A stretch of 34,504 bases of DNA from Phenylobacterium sp. (GCF_030693405.1 NZ_JAUYAW010000083.1:1-34504); one strand, 5' to 3'. Shown: positions 1 to 8,850, counted from the stretch's first letter. A program made the numbers and translations. Notes: generated by a model from the sequence alone, not told the origin.

Positions 1-1
1 C

Positions 2-631
2 GCCTTCCTGCGCGACGTAGTCACGGTCGAGGACGTGCTGAACTCGCCGATGATTTCCGACCCCCTGCACCGGCTCGACTGCTGCGTCGTCACCGACGGC
101 GGCGGCGCGTTGATCGTCACCAGCCCCGAAATCGCCAGAAGCCTGAACCGGCCCAAGGTGAAGATCATCGGCGCCGGCGAGAGCCCCAAGGGCCCCATGG
201 GCGGCCACGACCTGGACCTGACCCATTCGGGCGCCCTGTGGTCTGGCCCCATCGCCTTCGAAGAGGCCGGCGTGAAGCCGTCCGACATGAAGTACGCCTC
301 GATCTATGACAGCTTCACCATCACCGTGCTGATGCAGCTGGAAGACCTGGGCTTCTGCGCGAAGGGCGAGGGCGGCAAGTTCGTCGCCGACGGCAACCTG
401 ATCTCCGGTGTCGGCAAGCTACCCTTCAACACCGACGGCGGCGGGCTCTGCAACAACCACCCCACCAACCGCGGCGGCATCACCAAGGTGATCGAGGCGG
501 TCCGTCAGCTGCGCGGCGAAGCCCATCCGAAGGTCCAGGTCCCCAATTGCGACCTGGCCATCGCCCACGGCACCGGCGGCTCGCTGGGCACCCGCCACGG
601 CGCGGCCACCCTCATCATGGAACGGGAGTAG
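2..631 (+). CDS. Thiolase-superfamily protein (acetyl-CoA acetyltransferase / Ltp2-like), 5' end missing
   Basis: The reading frame is open through the left edge of the window, so only the C-terminal ~209 residues are visible and the true start is outside. The C-terminal half of a thiolase fold is recognisable: a YDSFT segment, then a GGGLCNNHP motif whose His matches the conserved thiolase histidine, then a terminal AHGTGG motif. Classical thiolases carry a second catalytic Cys in a CxG motif near the end; here the position reads HGTGG with no Cys. That, together with the DUF35 gene starting 5 bp downstream, fits the non-classical lipid-transfer/SCP2-type thiolases and Ltp2-type aldolases that act with a DUF35 partner on acyl-CoA or steroid side-chain substrates. 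The substrate cannot be read from this fragment. Confidence 0.85.
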   Translation, partial: AFLRDVVTVEDVLNSPMISDPLHRLDCCVVTDGGGALIVTSPEIARSLNRPKVKIIGAGESPKGPMGGHDLDLTHSGALWSGPIAFEEAGVKPSDMKYASIYDSFTITVLMQLEDLGFCAKGEGGKFVADGNLISGVGKLPFNTDGGGLCNNHPTNRGGITKVIEAVRQLRGEAHPKVQVPNCDLAIAHGTGGSLGTRHGAATLIMERE

Positions 632-636
632 GTCCT

Positions 637-1053
637 ATGAGCGACACCAAAACCGCCCCTGAGGCGCAGGCGCGCAAGATCCCGGCTCCCCCGGTGACCA
701 TCGAGTCCAAGCCGTTCTGGGACGCGGCCGCCGAAGGCCGCTTCCTGATCAAGCGCTGCAACGGCTGCGGCAAGGCCCACTGGTACCCCCGCGGCCTGTG
801 CCCGATCTGCTTCTCCGACGACACGGTCTGGGAGGAGAGCCCTGGCGAAGGGGTGATCTACACCTATTCGGTCATGCGCCGTTCGCCGACCGGCCCCTAC
901 GCCATCGGCTATGTGACCCTAAACGAAGGCCCCGCCGTCCTGACCAACTTCGTCGACTGCGACTTCGACCAGCTCGCCATCGGCCAGAAGGTGAAGGTGA
1001 AGTTCCAGGAGACCGAGAACGGGCCGCCCGTCCCGGTGTTCAGCCCAGTCTAG
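637..1053 (+). CDS. DUF35 zinc-ribbon / OB-fold acyl-CoA-associated protein
   Basis: 138 residues from ATG 637, which follows the thiolase stop by 5 bp and has a GGGAG-like ribosome site inside the thiolase 3' end. An N-terminal rubredoxin-like zinc ribbon has Cys41, Cys44, Cys55 and Cys58 (CNGCG and CPIC pairs). It is followed by the OB-fold half with the family's GVIYTYSV and AIGYVTL strands. Proteins of this family pair with thiolase-like enzymes, either as a complex partner or by presenting acyl-CoA. The tight coupling here supports such a two-subunit enzyme. The specific pathway (fatty acid, isoprenoid or steroid degradation) is not determinable from the window. Confidence 0.9.
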   Translation: MSDTKTAPEAQARKIPAPPVTIESKPFWDAAAEGRFLIKRCNGCGKAHWYPRGLCPICFSDDTVWEESPGEGVIYTYSVMRRSPTGPYAIGYVTLNEGPAVLTNFVDCDFDQLAIGQKVKVKFQETENGPPVPVFSPV

Positions 1054-1071
1054 GGCGCGAACCGCTCATCC

Positions 1072-1162
1072 CCCGTCACCCTCGGACTTGATCCGAGGGT
1101 CCATGCACACTGAGGCTAGCCCTGTGTTCATGGATGGTCGGGTCAAGCCCGACCATGACGGG
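1072..1162 (-). repeat. Composite inverted repeat, copy 1 (inverted orientation)
   Basis: Ends CCCGTCA / TGACGGG are inverted. Inside are two nested hairpins: one built on CCTCGG..CCGAGG (around 1080-1098) and one on GGTCGGG..CCCGACC (around 1136-1154), with CCATG/CATGG flanking the centre. Read on the minus strand it matches copies 2 and 3 closely over both halves, and only the central ~25 bp differ. The family resembles the short palindromic intergenic elements common in alphaproteobacterial genomes. Confidence 0.85.
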
Positions 1163-1184
1163 AGAGGGGTTGTGCGACCGCCCT

Positions 1185-1294
1185 CGTCCTTCGAGGCCCT
1201 GCTGTCGCAGGGCGCCTCAGGATGAGGTCGGAATGGGACGCATCACCCGCCTCCCTCATTCTGAGGTGCGAGCGCAGGCGAGCCTCGAAGGACG
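1185..1294. repeat. 110-bp inverted repeat (second repeat family)
   Basis: The 13-bp ends at 1185-1197 and 1282-1294 are perfect reverse complements (CGTCCTTCGAGGC / GCCTCGAAGGACG). An inner pair, CCTCAGGATGAGG near 1215-1227 and CCTCATTCTGAGG near 1254-1266, also pairs with one G-T wobble. A transcript would fold into one long branched hairpin. From memory, sequences of this type are widespread intergenic repeats in Alphaproteobacteria. This window has one copy. Confidence 0.8.
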
Positions 1295-1369
1295 CAAAGC
1301 GCCTGCGGCTCTCGACACGGCCGAGCCGCCCGTGCGCTTATCAGGTCTGATGCTCCGGAGTGCTCGCCC

Positions 1370-2995
1370 TTGTCCCTGCCGCGCCTGATCGCGCCCCTGC
1401 TCGCCACCCTGGCGCTCGCCGCCTGCCAGGAGGGGCCGAGCCGCCCGCCCTGCGCTACCGGGGAAACCTGCCTGGAGTTCGGCAACAACACCGAGCCGGC
1501 CACGCTCGATCCTCAGCAGAGCAATCTGGTGGACGAGTTTCAGGTGATCGGCGACCTCAATATCGGCCTGACCACCGACGCCCCGGACGGAACCCCGATC
1601 CCGGCGCTGGCCGAGCGATGGGAAACCACCCCGGACGGCCTGGTCTGGACCTTCCATCTGCGCGAGGCGAAGTGGTCGGACGGGACGCCGATCACGGCCG
1701 ACGACTTCGTCTACGCCTATCGCCGGATCCTGAAGCCCGAGACCGCCTCGATCTACGCCTACCTCGTCTTCCTGCTGAAGAATGGCGCCGCGGTGAACGC
1801 CGGCGAGGCCGCCCCGGAGGCCCTGGGCGCCCGGGCCATCGATCTCCGCACCCTGGAGCTGACCCTGGAACGCCCGGCGCCCTACCTGCCGGAACTGCTG
1901 AAGCACCTGTCCTACTTCCCCGTCCCCCGCCACGTGGTCGAGCGCCTGGGCGACCAGTGGGTCCAGCCTGGAAACTATGTCAGCAGCGGCCCCTATCAGC
2001 TCGTCTCCTGGCGGCTCGGCGAATATATCGAGGTCAAGAAGAACCCCCGCTTCTGGGATGCGGACGAGGTCTGCGTCGACACCATCCGCTATTATCCCAC
2101 CCCCGATGCGGTGACCGCAGAGCGGCGGGTGGCGGCCGGCGAGCTGGACATCAACACCGGCTTCCAGTCCAACCGGCTCTCGAAGATCAATGAGACCATG
2201 CCCGGCTACGCCCGGACCCACATCTCGCTGGCCACCACCTACCTGTCGTTCAACACCCGCACCGTGGCCGCCTTCCGTGATCCCCGGGTGCGCAAGGCCC
2301 TGTCGGCGGCGATCGACCGGGACTTCATCACCGACAAGCTGCTGCGCGCCGGCCAGGTCCCGGCCTACGCCTTCGTGCCGCCGGGCACGGCCAACTATGT
2401 GGAGACCGGGCCGCAGGCCAGTTTCGCAGGCCTTAGCTTCGAGGACCGGCAGGCCCTGGCCCGGGACCTGCTACGCCAGGCCGGCTATGGCCCGGGTAGA
2501 CCCCTGGAGCTCGAGATCAAGACCGGCAATACGCCCGATACCACCTTGATGATGCAGGCCATCCAGGCCGACTGGCAGGCGATCGGCGTCAAGGTCGCCC
2601 TGGCGCAGAATGAAGGCCAGATCGCGTTTGCCGCCTATCGGATGCGGGACTTCGAGATCGGCGCCATGAGCTGGTACGCCGACTACAACGATCCGCTCAC
2701 CTTCCTGGAGCTGCTGGATTCGCAGACCGGGGCGCAGAACTATGGGGACTACGCCAACCCCGCCTATGACGCCCTGTTGGCTGAGGCCGCCGCCGAGCCG
2801 GACCTGGCCGCCCGCGCCGCCATCCTCGCCCGGGCCGAGGCCCTGATGCTGGCGGAGGACGCCCTGATCCCGGTGCTGTTCGTGGTCAACAAGGCCCTGG
2901 TGAACCCCAAGGTGGGCGGCTGGGTGGACAATATCGCCAACTTCCATCGCAGCCGCTGGCTGTGTGTGAACACACCGGCGGACTCGGCGTCTTGA
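1370..2995 (+). CDS. Oligopeptide ABC transporter substrate-binding lipoprotein (OppA-like, SBP_bac_5)
   Basis: 541 residues from a TTG start with GGAG nine bases upstream. A short lipoprotein signal peptide ends in the lipobox LAAC with Cys19, so the mature protein should be lipid-anchored and exposed to the periplasm. The family 5 pattern follows: EPATLDPQ near the mature N-terminus, LAERWETTPDGLVWTFHLR (about 80-100), WSDGTPITADDFVYAY, SSGPYQL and the DPRVRKALSAAIDR segment. The length is normal for OppA/DppA-type proteins. No permease or ATPase gene is adjacent, so it must work with a transporter encoded elsewhere or have another peptide-binding role. The gene for murJ follows after a 31-bp gap. 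Confidence 0.92.
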   Translation: MSLPRLIAPLLATLALAACQEGPSRPPCATGETCLEFGNNTEPATLDPQQSNLVDEFQVIGDLNIGLTTDAPDGTPIPALAERWETTPDGLVWTFHLREAKWSDGTPITADDFVYAYRRILKPETASIYAYLVFLLKNGAAVNAGEAAPEALGARAIDLRTLELTLERPAPYLPELLKHLSYFPVPRHVVERLGDQWVQPGNYVSSGPYQLVSWRLGEYIEVKKNPRFWDADEVCVDTIRYYPTPDAVTAERRVAAGELDINTGFQSNRLSKINETMPGYARTHISLATTYLSFNTRTVAAFRDPRVRKALSAAIDRDFITDKLLRAGQVPAYAFVPPGTANYVETGPQASFAGLSFEDRQALARDLLRQAGYGPGRPLELEIKTGNTPDTTLMMQAIQADWQAIGVKVALAQNEGQIAFAAYRMRDFEIGAMSWYADYNDPLTFLELLDSQTGAQNYGDYANPAYDALLAEAAAEPDLAARAAILARAEALMLAEDALIPVLFVVNKALVNPKVGGWVDNIANFHRSRWLCVNTPADSAS

Positions 2996-3026
2996 CCGCG
3001 CCGCATCCAGGCCCCAGAGGCGGCCG

Positions 3027-4688
3027 GTGAGCACACCGCCCGAGCCCGTCGTGACCCCCCCGCCCCCGGCCGGCGCGCCGCCGCGCCGCAACGGGATGCT
3101 GCGCTCGTCGATGATCTTTTCGGCGCTCACCCTGTTCAGCCGGGTGCTGGGCCTGGTGCGCGACGTGGTGGTGACGGCGAAGCTTGGGGCCAGCCAGACC
3201 ATCGCCGCCGACGCCTATTATACGGCGCTGGCCTTCCCCAATCTGTTCCGGCGGATCTTCGCCGAGGGCGCCTTCGCCGCCGCCTTCGTGCCCGGCTACG
3301 CCAAGCGGCTGGAAGGCGAGGGGGAGGCCGTGGCCAACCAGTACGCCGCCGACGCCGCCGCGGGCCTGGCGGTGGTGACGGTGGTCTTCACCCTGGCGGC
3401 CCAGGCGGCCATGCCGTGGCTGATGTACGTCATCAATCCCGGCTATGTGGACGAGCCCGACAAGTTCCGGCTGGCGGTGATCCTGACCCAGATCACCATG
3501 CCCTACCTGCCCTGCATGGCGATTGCGGCCCTGTTCTCCGGCGTGCTGAACGCCCATGGGCGCTTCATCGTCTCGGGCTTCTATCCCACCGTGCTGAACG
3601 TGGTCATGCTGGCGGTGGTCTGGCCCCAGCGGGACTCCATCACCGCGGCCTACGCCGCCTCCATCGGGGTCGGCGTGGCCGGCGTCGGTCAGGCCGCCCT
3701 GGTCATCTGGGCCGCCCGCCGGGCTGGCGCCCGGGTGCGGCTGGTCCGCCCCCGCCTGACCCCGGACATGAAGGACCTGATGCGACGCGCCGTGCCGGCG
3801 GCCATCGCCAACAGCGCCACCCAGATCAACATCTTCGTCTCCGGCATCCTGGCCTCCCAGGTTTCGGGCGCCCGGGTCTGGCTGAACGTGGCCGACCGCC
3901 TCTACCAGCTGCCCATGAGCCTGGTGGGGGTGGCCATCGGCATCGCGCTTCTGCCGCGCCTGTCCCAGTCCCTGCGCCGGGGGGACGCCGCCGACGCCAA
4001 GCTGGTGATGGACCAGGGCCTGGTCTTCGGCCTGGCGCTCAGCCTGCCTGCCGCCGCCGCCCTGATGGCCATGCCGGTCTATCTGATCGATGGCCTGTTC
4101 ACCCGCGGCGCCTTTGTCTTCGCCGACGCGGCCGCCGCCGGCGCGCTCCTGTTCCACTATGGCTGGGGCACGCCGGCCTTCGTTCTGCAGCGCATTCTGC
4201 AACCGGCCTTCTTCGCCCGGGAGGACACCCGCACGCCGATGCGCTTCGCCCTGATCTCGGTGGCGGTGAACATCGTCGCCGGGGTGGCCCTGTTCTTCGT
4301 GGTCGGCGTGCCGGGCATCGCCATGGCCACCAGCCTGGCGGCCTGGATCGCCGTCATCCAGATGCTGGTGGCGCTCTGGCGGCGGGGGGACTACCGCCCC
4401 TCTCCGGCGGTCATCTCCAAGATCATCCGCGTCAGCCTGGCCAGCCTGGTCATGGGCGGCCTTCTGGCCTTCGCCGCCTTCAATCGCGCGGCCTTCGAGG
4501 CGCCGATCGCAGCCCTTGACCTGCCGCTCCTGGGCGCCAAGGAGATCGGGGTCGTGGTCCTGTCGGTGGCGGGCATGGCCCTCTACGGCGTCCTGGTCCT
4601 GGTCTTCGGCGGCGTGACCCGCGCCGAGCTGCGGGCCGCCATGACCCGCCGCAATGGGACCCCGGCCGCGCCCGTGGACCTGGGGTAG
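3027..4688 (+). CDS. murJ: Lipid II flippase MurJ
   Basis: 553 residues from a GTG with an AGAGG site seven bases upstream. The N-terminal tail is proline-rich and cytoplasmic. The MATE-like MVF core then begins with MIFSALTLFSRVLGLVRD, ADAYYTALAFPNLFRRIFAEGAF and VPGYAKR, the most conserved MurJ stretch, followed by regularly spaced hydrophobic segments consistent with 14 transmembrane helices. MurJ moves undecaprenyl-linked peptidoglycan precursor across the inner membrane. It lies 31 bp after the peptide-binding lipoprotein gene, so co-transcription is plausible. A copy of the composite repeat follows about 48 bp after its stop. Confidence 0.96.
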   Translation: MSTPPEPVVTPPPPAGAPPRRNGMLRSSMIFSALTLFSRVLGLVRDVVVTAKLGASQTIAADAYYTALAFPNLFRRIFAEGAFAAAFVPGYAKRLEGEGEAVANQYAADAAAGLAVVTVVFTLAAQAAMPWLMYVINPGYVDEPDKFRLAVILTQITMPYLPCMAIAALFSGVLNAHGRFIVSGFYPTVLNVVMLAVVWPQRDSITAAYAASIGVGVAGVGQAALVIWAARRAGARVRLVRPRLTPDMKDLMRRAVPAAIANSATQINIFVSGILASQVSGARVWLNVADRLYQLPMSLVGVAIGIALLPRLSQSLRRGDAADAKLVMDQGLVFGLALSLPAAAALMAMPVYLIDGLFTRGAFVFADAAAAGALLFHYGWGTPAFVLQRILQPAFFAREDTRTPMRFALISVAVNIVAGVALFFVVGVPGIAMATSLAAWIAVIQMLVALWRRGDYRPSPAVISKIIRVSLASLVMGGLLAFAAFNRAAFEAPIAALDLPLLGAKEIGVVVLSVAGMALYGVLVLVFGGVTRAELRAAMTRRNGTPAAPVDLG

Positions 4689-5046
4689 GGCGTCACGGTC
4701 CCTCTCCCCATTGCCCTGGCCTCTCAGACTTATCTCCGCCATGGTCGGGCTTGACCCGACCATCCATGAACACCGACCGAACCAAGGTGTACATAGACCC
4801 TCGGGTCAAGCCCGACGGTGACGGAAGAGGGGGCGCGCAGGCTGGAGCAGGACGCCCGGGGCGACGCGCGGCTTCCAGGCTTGCCACCGGCCCTTGGCCC
4901 GACTATGCGCATCGGCATGGCTTTTCCGGCTCGGAACTCCTGGCGATGGCGCCGCGCGTCCTGAACGCCCCCTGCTAGGGGGCGCAAGCCTCTGCGCGCC
5001 GCTCGGCGCGTGCCTTCAAACTCCGCTCGAAGTCGAAGCCGATCCC
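4689..5046. other. Non-coding gap between murJ and trpS with one repeat copy
   Basis: This 358-bp stretch contains composite repeat copy 2 (4736-4824) and then about 220 bp of high-GC DNA before trpS. The trpS frame is open upstream to about 4894 but carries no family-like residues before ATG 5047, so I treat it as leader. No intrinsic terminator, tRNA or recognisable riboswitch is visible. The trpS promoter should lie between 4825 and 5046. Confidence 0.6.
4736..4824 (+). repeat. Composite inverted repeat, copy 2
   Basis: The left half has the GGTCGGG..CCCGACC hairpin (4743-4761 region) followed by CCATGAACAC. The right half has the CCTCGGGTCAAGCCCGACGG segment and ends in GTGACGG at 4824. 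The order of halves is the same as copy 3 and opposite to copy 1. The left terminus is more degenerate than in the other copies. Confidence 0.85.
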
Positions 5047-6081
<1,035 letters not shown>

Positions 6082-6136
6082 GGCCCCGGCCTTTGGCCCC
6101 CTTGCCCAAAACCCGCCGCCGGGCCAACGTCGGCCC

Positions 6137-6610
6137 ATGAGTCAGCGCAAGTTCCTCGTCATCGCCGACGACACGCCGGAGTTCCAGACCGCCCTGCGGT
6201 TCGCCTGCCGGCGCGCCCGCTCCACCGGCGGCCACCTGGCCATGCTGCGGGTCATCGAGCCGGCGGTCTTTGAGCACTGGTCCGGCGTCCGCGAGGAGAT
6301 CGAGCGGCAGGCGCGCGCCGAGGCCGAGGCCTTCCTGCAGAAGATGGCCGAGTTCGTCATCGCCGAGACCGGGGCGGCGCCGGAATTCATCATCGTCAAC
6401 GCCGAGAGCGCCCGCCAGGCCCTGCGCAGCGTCATCGCCGAGGACCCCGACATCAAGATCCTGGTCCTGGGCGCGGCGCCCCATGGCCGAGGCCCCGGCC
6501 CCCTGGTGTCCTCCATCGCCAAGGAGGGCATCCGCTGGGGCGGTCGCAACCTGCCGGTCACCGTGGTGCCCGGCGAACTCACCGACGAAGAGATCGCCGA
6601 CCTGGCCTGA
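6137..6610 (+). CDS. Universal stress protein (UspA family)
   Basis: 157 residues from ATG 6137. The fold signature is a single Usp domain: KFLVIADDTPEFQTALRFACRRA at the N-terminus, HLAMLRVIEP as strand 2, and the terminal DIKILVLGAAPHGRGPGPLVSS..NLPVTVVPG unit. The GxxxxGxGP stretch partly resembles the ATP-binding G-2x-G-9x-G(S/T) motif but does not follow it strictly, so nucleotide binding is uncertain. It is a small cytoplasmic protein, likely a stress or stasis factor. It sits 55 bp after trpS and may share its transcript; composite repeat copy 3 follows its stop. Confidence 0.88.
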   Translation: MSQRKFLVIADDTPEFQTALRFACRRARSTGGHLAMLRVIEPAVFEHWSGVREEIERQARAEAEAFLQKMAEFVIAETGAAPEFIIVNAESARQALRSVIAEDPDIKILVLGAAPHGRGPGPLVSSIAKEGIRWGGRNLPVTVVPGELTDEEIADLA

Positions 6611-6642
6611 GGGAGAGCTTTCCGTCTCCCTCGTCACTCTTT

Positions 6643-6731
6643 CCCGTCATGGTCGGACTTGATCCGACCATCCATGAACACCTCGGCCGGCCGGTGAGCA
6701 TGGACCCTCGGGTCAAGCCCGCGGGTGACGG
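6643..6731 (+). repeat. Composite inverted repeat, copy 3
   Basis: It starts CCCGTCATGGTCGG at 6643 and ends GGGTGACGG at 6731. It has the same two-hairpin layout as copy 2: a GGTCGG-ACTTGAT-CCGACC hairpin, then CCATGAACAC, a variable centre (CTCGGCCGGCCGG) and the CATGGACCCTCGGGTCAAG half. It lies between the universal stress protein and the iron-sulfur scaffold gene, 85 bp before the latter's start. Confidence 0.87.
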
Positions 6732-6816
6732 ACAATGAAACAGGGGCGGTCGCGCCCCATACCTGAGCTGCGCCAGGGGTCTTGCGTCACAGCCCCGCAG
6801 AGGCCACATCTGAGCC

Positions 6817-7389
6817 ATGTTCATCCAGACCGAAACCACGCCGAACCCTGAGGTCCTCAAGTTCCTGCCCGGCCGCGACGTGGCCGGCGAGGGGAGCCAT
6901 GACTTCCGTGACATGGACGCCGCCCAGGCCTCGCCTCTGGCTGCAGACCTGTTCGATATCGAGGGCGTGCAACGGGTGTTCTTCGGCCCCGACTTCGTCA
7001 CCGTGGGCAAGGACCCCCATTCGGCCTGGCCGCACCTGAAGGCGCCGATCCTGGCGGCCATCATGGACCACTTCACCTCCGGCCGGCCCCTGTTCACCGG
7101 CGAGGCGGCCGCCCAGGGCGGCGATGTGGAAGAGGTCTATGAGGGCGAGGTCGCCCAGATCGTCACCGAGATCAAGGAGCTGCTGGACAGCCGTATCCGT
7201 CCGGCCGTGGCCCAGGACGGCGGCGACATCGTGTTTTCCCGTTTCGAGGCCGACACCGGCGTCGTCTGGCTGCACATGAAGGGCGCCTGCGCCGGCTGTC
7301 CGTCGTCCACCGCGACCCTGAAGTCCGGGGTGGAGAACATGCTCAAGCACTATGTGCCCGAGGTCACCCGGGTCGAGCAGACCCTCTAG
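6817..7389 (+). CDS. NifU/Nfu-type iron-sulfur cluster scaffold protein
   Basis: 190 residues in two domains. The N-terminal Nfu scaffold domain (about 1-88) opens with the family-typical MFIQTETTPNPEVLKFLPG. The C-terminal NifU-like domain (about 112-185) carries GACAGCPSS with the cluster-binding Cys158 and Cys161. Proteins of this build hold and pass on [4Fe-4S] clusters in the cytoplasm. A client may be the radical SAM enzyme MiaB encoded about 2 kb downstream, but that link is inference. The gene converges on the small minus-strand gene that ends 7 bp beyond its stop. Confidence 0.95.
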   Translation: MFIQTETTPNPEVLKFLPGRDVAGEGSHDFRDMDAAQASPLAADLFDIEGVQRVFFGPDFVTVGKDPHSAWPHLKAPILAAIMDHFTSGRPLFTGEAAAQGGDVEEVYEGEVAQIVTEIKELLDSRIRPAVAQDGGDIVFSRFEADTGVVWLHMKGACAGCPSSTATLKSGVENMLKHYVPEVTRVEQTL

Positions 7390-7396
7390 GGTCGCC

Positions 7397-7606
7397 TCAG
7401 CCTTTCGCCAGGAGCGCCGCGGTCAGCGGGCGGCGACGCGCGACGTTGGTGGCCGTCCATACCAGGACCGAGGTTGACAGGAGGATTCCTGACACCAAGC
7501 CGCCGATAGCCAGCAGACCAGCGGGGGTGACCTTCACCTTGGCGACGAACCTTGCGTCCCTGACCCGGAGACTGACGGCGGCGGTATTGGACTCGAGGGT
7601 TTCCAT
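7397..7606 (-). CDS. Small single-pass membrane protein, unknown function
   Basis: 69 residues from ATG at 7604-7606, chosen because a perfect AAGGAG lies six bases upstream on the minus strand. The frame is open further upstream but over the divergent tsaB. Residues 1-25 are soluble with alternating charges. One hydrophobic helix (about 28-50, LLAIGGLVSGILLSTSVLVW) is followed by the basic tail VARRRP, giving an N-out/C-in topology by the positive-inside rule. I do not recognise a family. It is antiparallel between the iron-sulfur scaffold gene and tsaB, so it must have its own promoter in the 99-bp gap shared with tsaB. Confidence 0.7.
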   Translation of the reverse strand: METLESNTAAVSLRVRDARFVAKVKVTPAGLLAIGGLVSGILLSTSVLVWTATNVARRRPLTAALLAKG

Positions 7607-7705
7607 GAGCGCTCCTTGGATATCACGACGAGCCAACACCTGGGCCGCAGGCCCCGTTCCCCCCATGGGCTTTGCAATTCCGCCAGCTCCTGATAGCGCC
7701 GGCCC

Positions 7706-8365
7706 ATGATCACTCTTGGCCTCGACACCTGCCTGGACGCCTGCTCGGTCGCCGTGCTCGAGCACGGGGTCGTGCGCGCCCAGGCCAGCCACCCCATGGG
7801 CCGTGGCCACCAGGAGGCGATCGCCCCCCTCACCGCCGAGGTGATGGCGCAGGCCAGTCTGGCCTTTGCGGAACTTAACCGGATCGGCGTGACCATCGGT
7901 CCCGGCTCGTTCACCGGCCTGCGGGTGGGTCTGGCCTTCGCCAAGGGCCTGGGGGCGGCGCTTGGTCGGCCCGTGGTGGGGGTCGGGACCCTGGCGGCCC
8001 TGGCCGAACCCCTGGGGGACGACCTGGTCTTCGCCCTCATCGATGCGCGGCGGGGTCAGGTCTATCTCCAGGCCTTCGCCGGCGGCCGGGCTCTGATGGC
8101 GCCCGACGCCCTGGATGTGGCCACCGCCGCGGCCCGGGTGGCCGAACTCTCAGGGGGGCGGCAGGCGGTACTGGCGGGAAGCGGCGCGGCGCTGCTGGCC
8201 GACCTGATGCCGGGCGCGCGCCTGGTGTCCGCCCCGGCCTGTGACCCGGCCGCCGTGGCCCGGCTGGCGGCGGCCCAGACCAACCCGTCCCCGCCGCGGC
8301 CCCTCTATCTGCGGGCGCCCGACGCCCGGCTGCCCGGCGGCGCGCCGGGACCGGACATGGCATGA
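7706..8365 (+). CDS. tsaB: tRNA t6A37 threonylcarbamoyl-transfer protein TsaB
   Basis: 219 residues. The N-terminal ASKHA fold begins ITLGLDTCLDACSVAV and contains GRGHQEAIAPLTAEVM and the diagnostic GPGSFTGLRVGLAFAKGL (residues about 70-87). TsaB is the non-catalytic partner of TsaD in making threonylcarbamoyl-A37 in tRNAs that read ANN codons. The stop overlaps the ATG of rimI in an ATGA, so the two are translationally coupled, a common tsaB-rimI pairing. Confidence 0.96.
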   Translation: MITLGLDTCLDACSVAVLEHGVVRAQASHPMGRGHQEAIAPLTAEVMAQASLAFAELNRIGVTIGPGSFTGLRVGLAFAKGLGAALGRPVVGVGTLAALAEPLGDDLVFALIDARRGQVYLQAFAGGRALMAPDALDVATAAARVAELSGGRQAVLAGSGAALLADLMPGARLVSAPACDPAAVARLAAAQTNPSPPRPLYLRAPDARLPGGAPGPDMA

Positions 8366-8814
8366 GGCTCAGCCCCGCAGGCCCCGAGGCCGCCCAGACC
8401 CTGGCGGCCCTGCACGCCCAGGCCTTCGACAAGCCCTGGAGCGCCCAGGATATCTCAGCCCTGATCGGCGGCGCCGGCGCCTATGCGGTGATGGCGCAGG
8501 ACGAGGCGCCGCTCGGCATGGTCATGTCGCGCATCCTGTTCGACGAGGCCGAGATCCTGACCCTGGCCGTGGCGCCGGCCGCGCGGCGGCGCGGAGTCGG
8601 CTCGGCCCTGGTGACCGCGGCTGCGGGTCTCGCCCGCCAGGGCGGCGCACAAAGCCTGGTGCTGGAGGTGGGCGAGGACAATCCCGGGGCCATCGCCCTC
8701 TATGGCGCCACAGGCTTCGTCCAGGTCGGCCTTCGGCGGAACTATTACGACCGGGGCGGCCGACAGATCGACGCCTTGTTGATGAGGCTCGATCTTAACA
8801 GCGAGCGCCCTTAA
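8362..8814 (+). CDS. rimI: Ribosomal protein alanine N-acetyltransferase RimI-like (GNAT)
   Basis: 150 residues of GNAT fold. Motif A, with the acetyl-CoA pyrophosphate loop RRRGVGSALV, is at about 74-83, preceded by EILTLAVAPAAR. Motif B, EVGEDNPGAIALYGATGFVQVG, contains the NxxAxxLYxxxGF pattern typical of RimI, with RNYYDRGG near the end. The ATGA overlap with tsaB supports the RimI assignment over a generic acetyltransferase. The expected role is N-terminal acetylation of a ribosomal protein or other substrates. Confidence 0.9.
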   Translation: MRLSPAGPEAAQTLAALHAQAFDKPWSAQDISALIGGAGAYAVMAQDEAPLGMVMSRILFDEAEILTLAVAPAARRRGVGSALVTAAAGLARQGGAQSLVLEVGEDNPGAIALYGATGFVQVGLRRNYYDRGGRQIDALLMRLDLNSERP

Positions 8815-8830
8815 ACCTATTCTCTAGGTT
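8814..8830. promoter_or_regulatory. 17-bp perfect palindrome upstream of fur
   Basis: AACCTA-TTCTC-TAGGTT is a perfect 6+6 inverted repeat with a 5-bp spacer. It starts at the last base of the rimI stop codon and ends 20 bp before the fur start. The position fits an operator or a small leader hairpin. It does not match the AT-rich GATAAT-type Fur box, so autoregulation by Fur through this site is not supported. Confidence 0.4.
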
Positions 8831-8850
8831 CAGCGACGAGGAGGACCGGC

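Larger units (their letters stand above)
1054..1369. other. Non-coding gap carrying two different repeat elements
   Basis: This 316-bp gap between the DUF35 gene and the peptide-binding lipoprotein gene is mostly repeat DNA: a ~91-bp composite inverted repeat (1072-1162) and a 110-bp inverted repeat (1185-1294). After the repeats come about 75 bp that should hold the promoter and the GGAG ribosome site (1357-1360) of the downstream gene. I see no RNA gene and no credible small coding gene; short open frames here run through the repeats. Confidence 0.7.

Noticed and set aside
1134..1388. Small gene in the DUF35-lipoprotein gap
   Set aside because: The frame runs through both repeat elements and its translation is Arg/Pro-rich with no features.
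2886..4763. Long minus-strand open frame of 625 codons opposite murJ
   Set aside because: Gly/His/Asp/Gln-rich translation without any domain, produced by high GC and codon-position bias of the murJ frame. The same applies to long antisense frames opposite nusA (18615-20489), infB (21459-23120) and nadE (25429-27279).
4894..5046. Longer N-terminus for trpS
   Set aside because: The extra ~50 codons have no resemblance to TrpRS and no ribosome site; family similarity starts just after ATG 5047.
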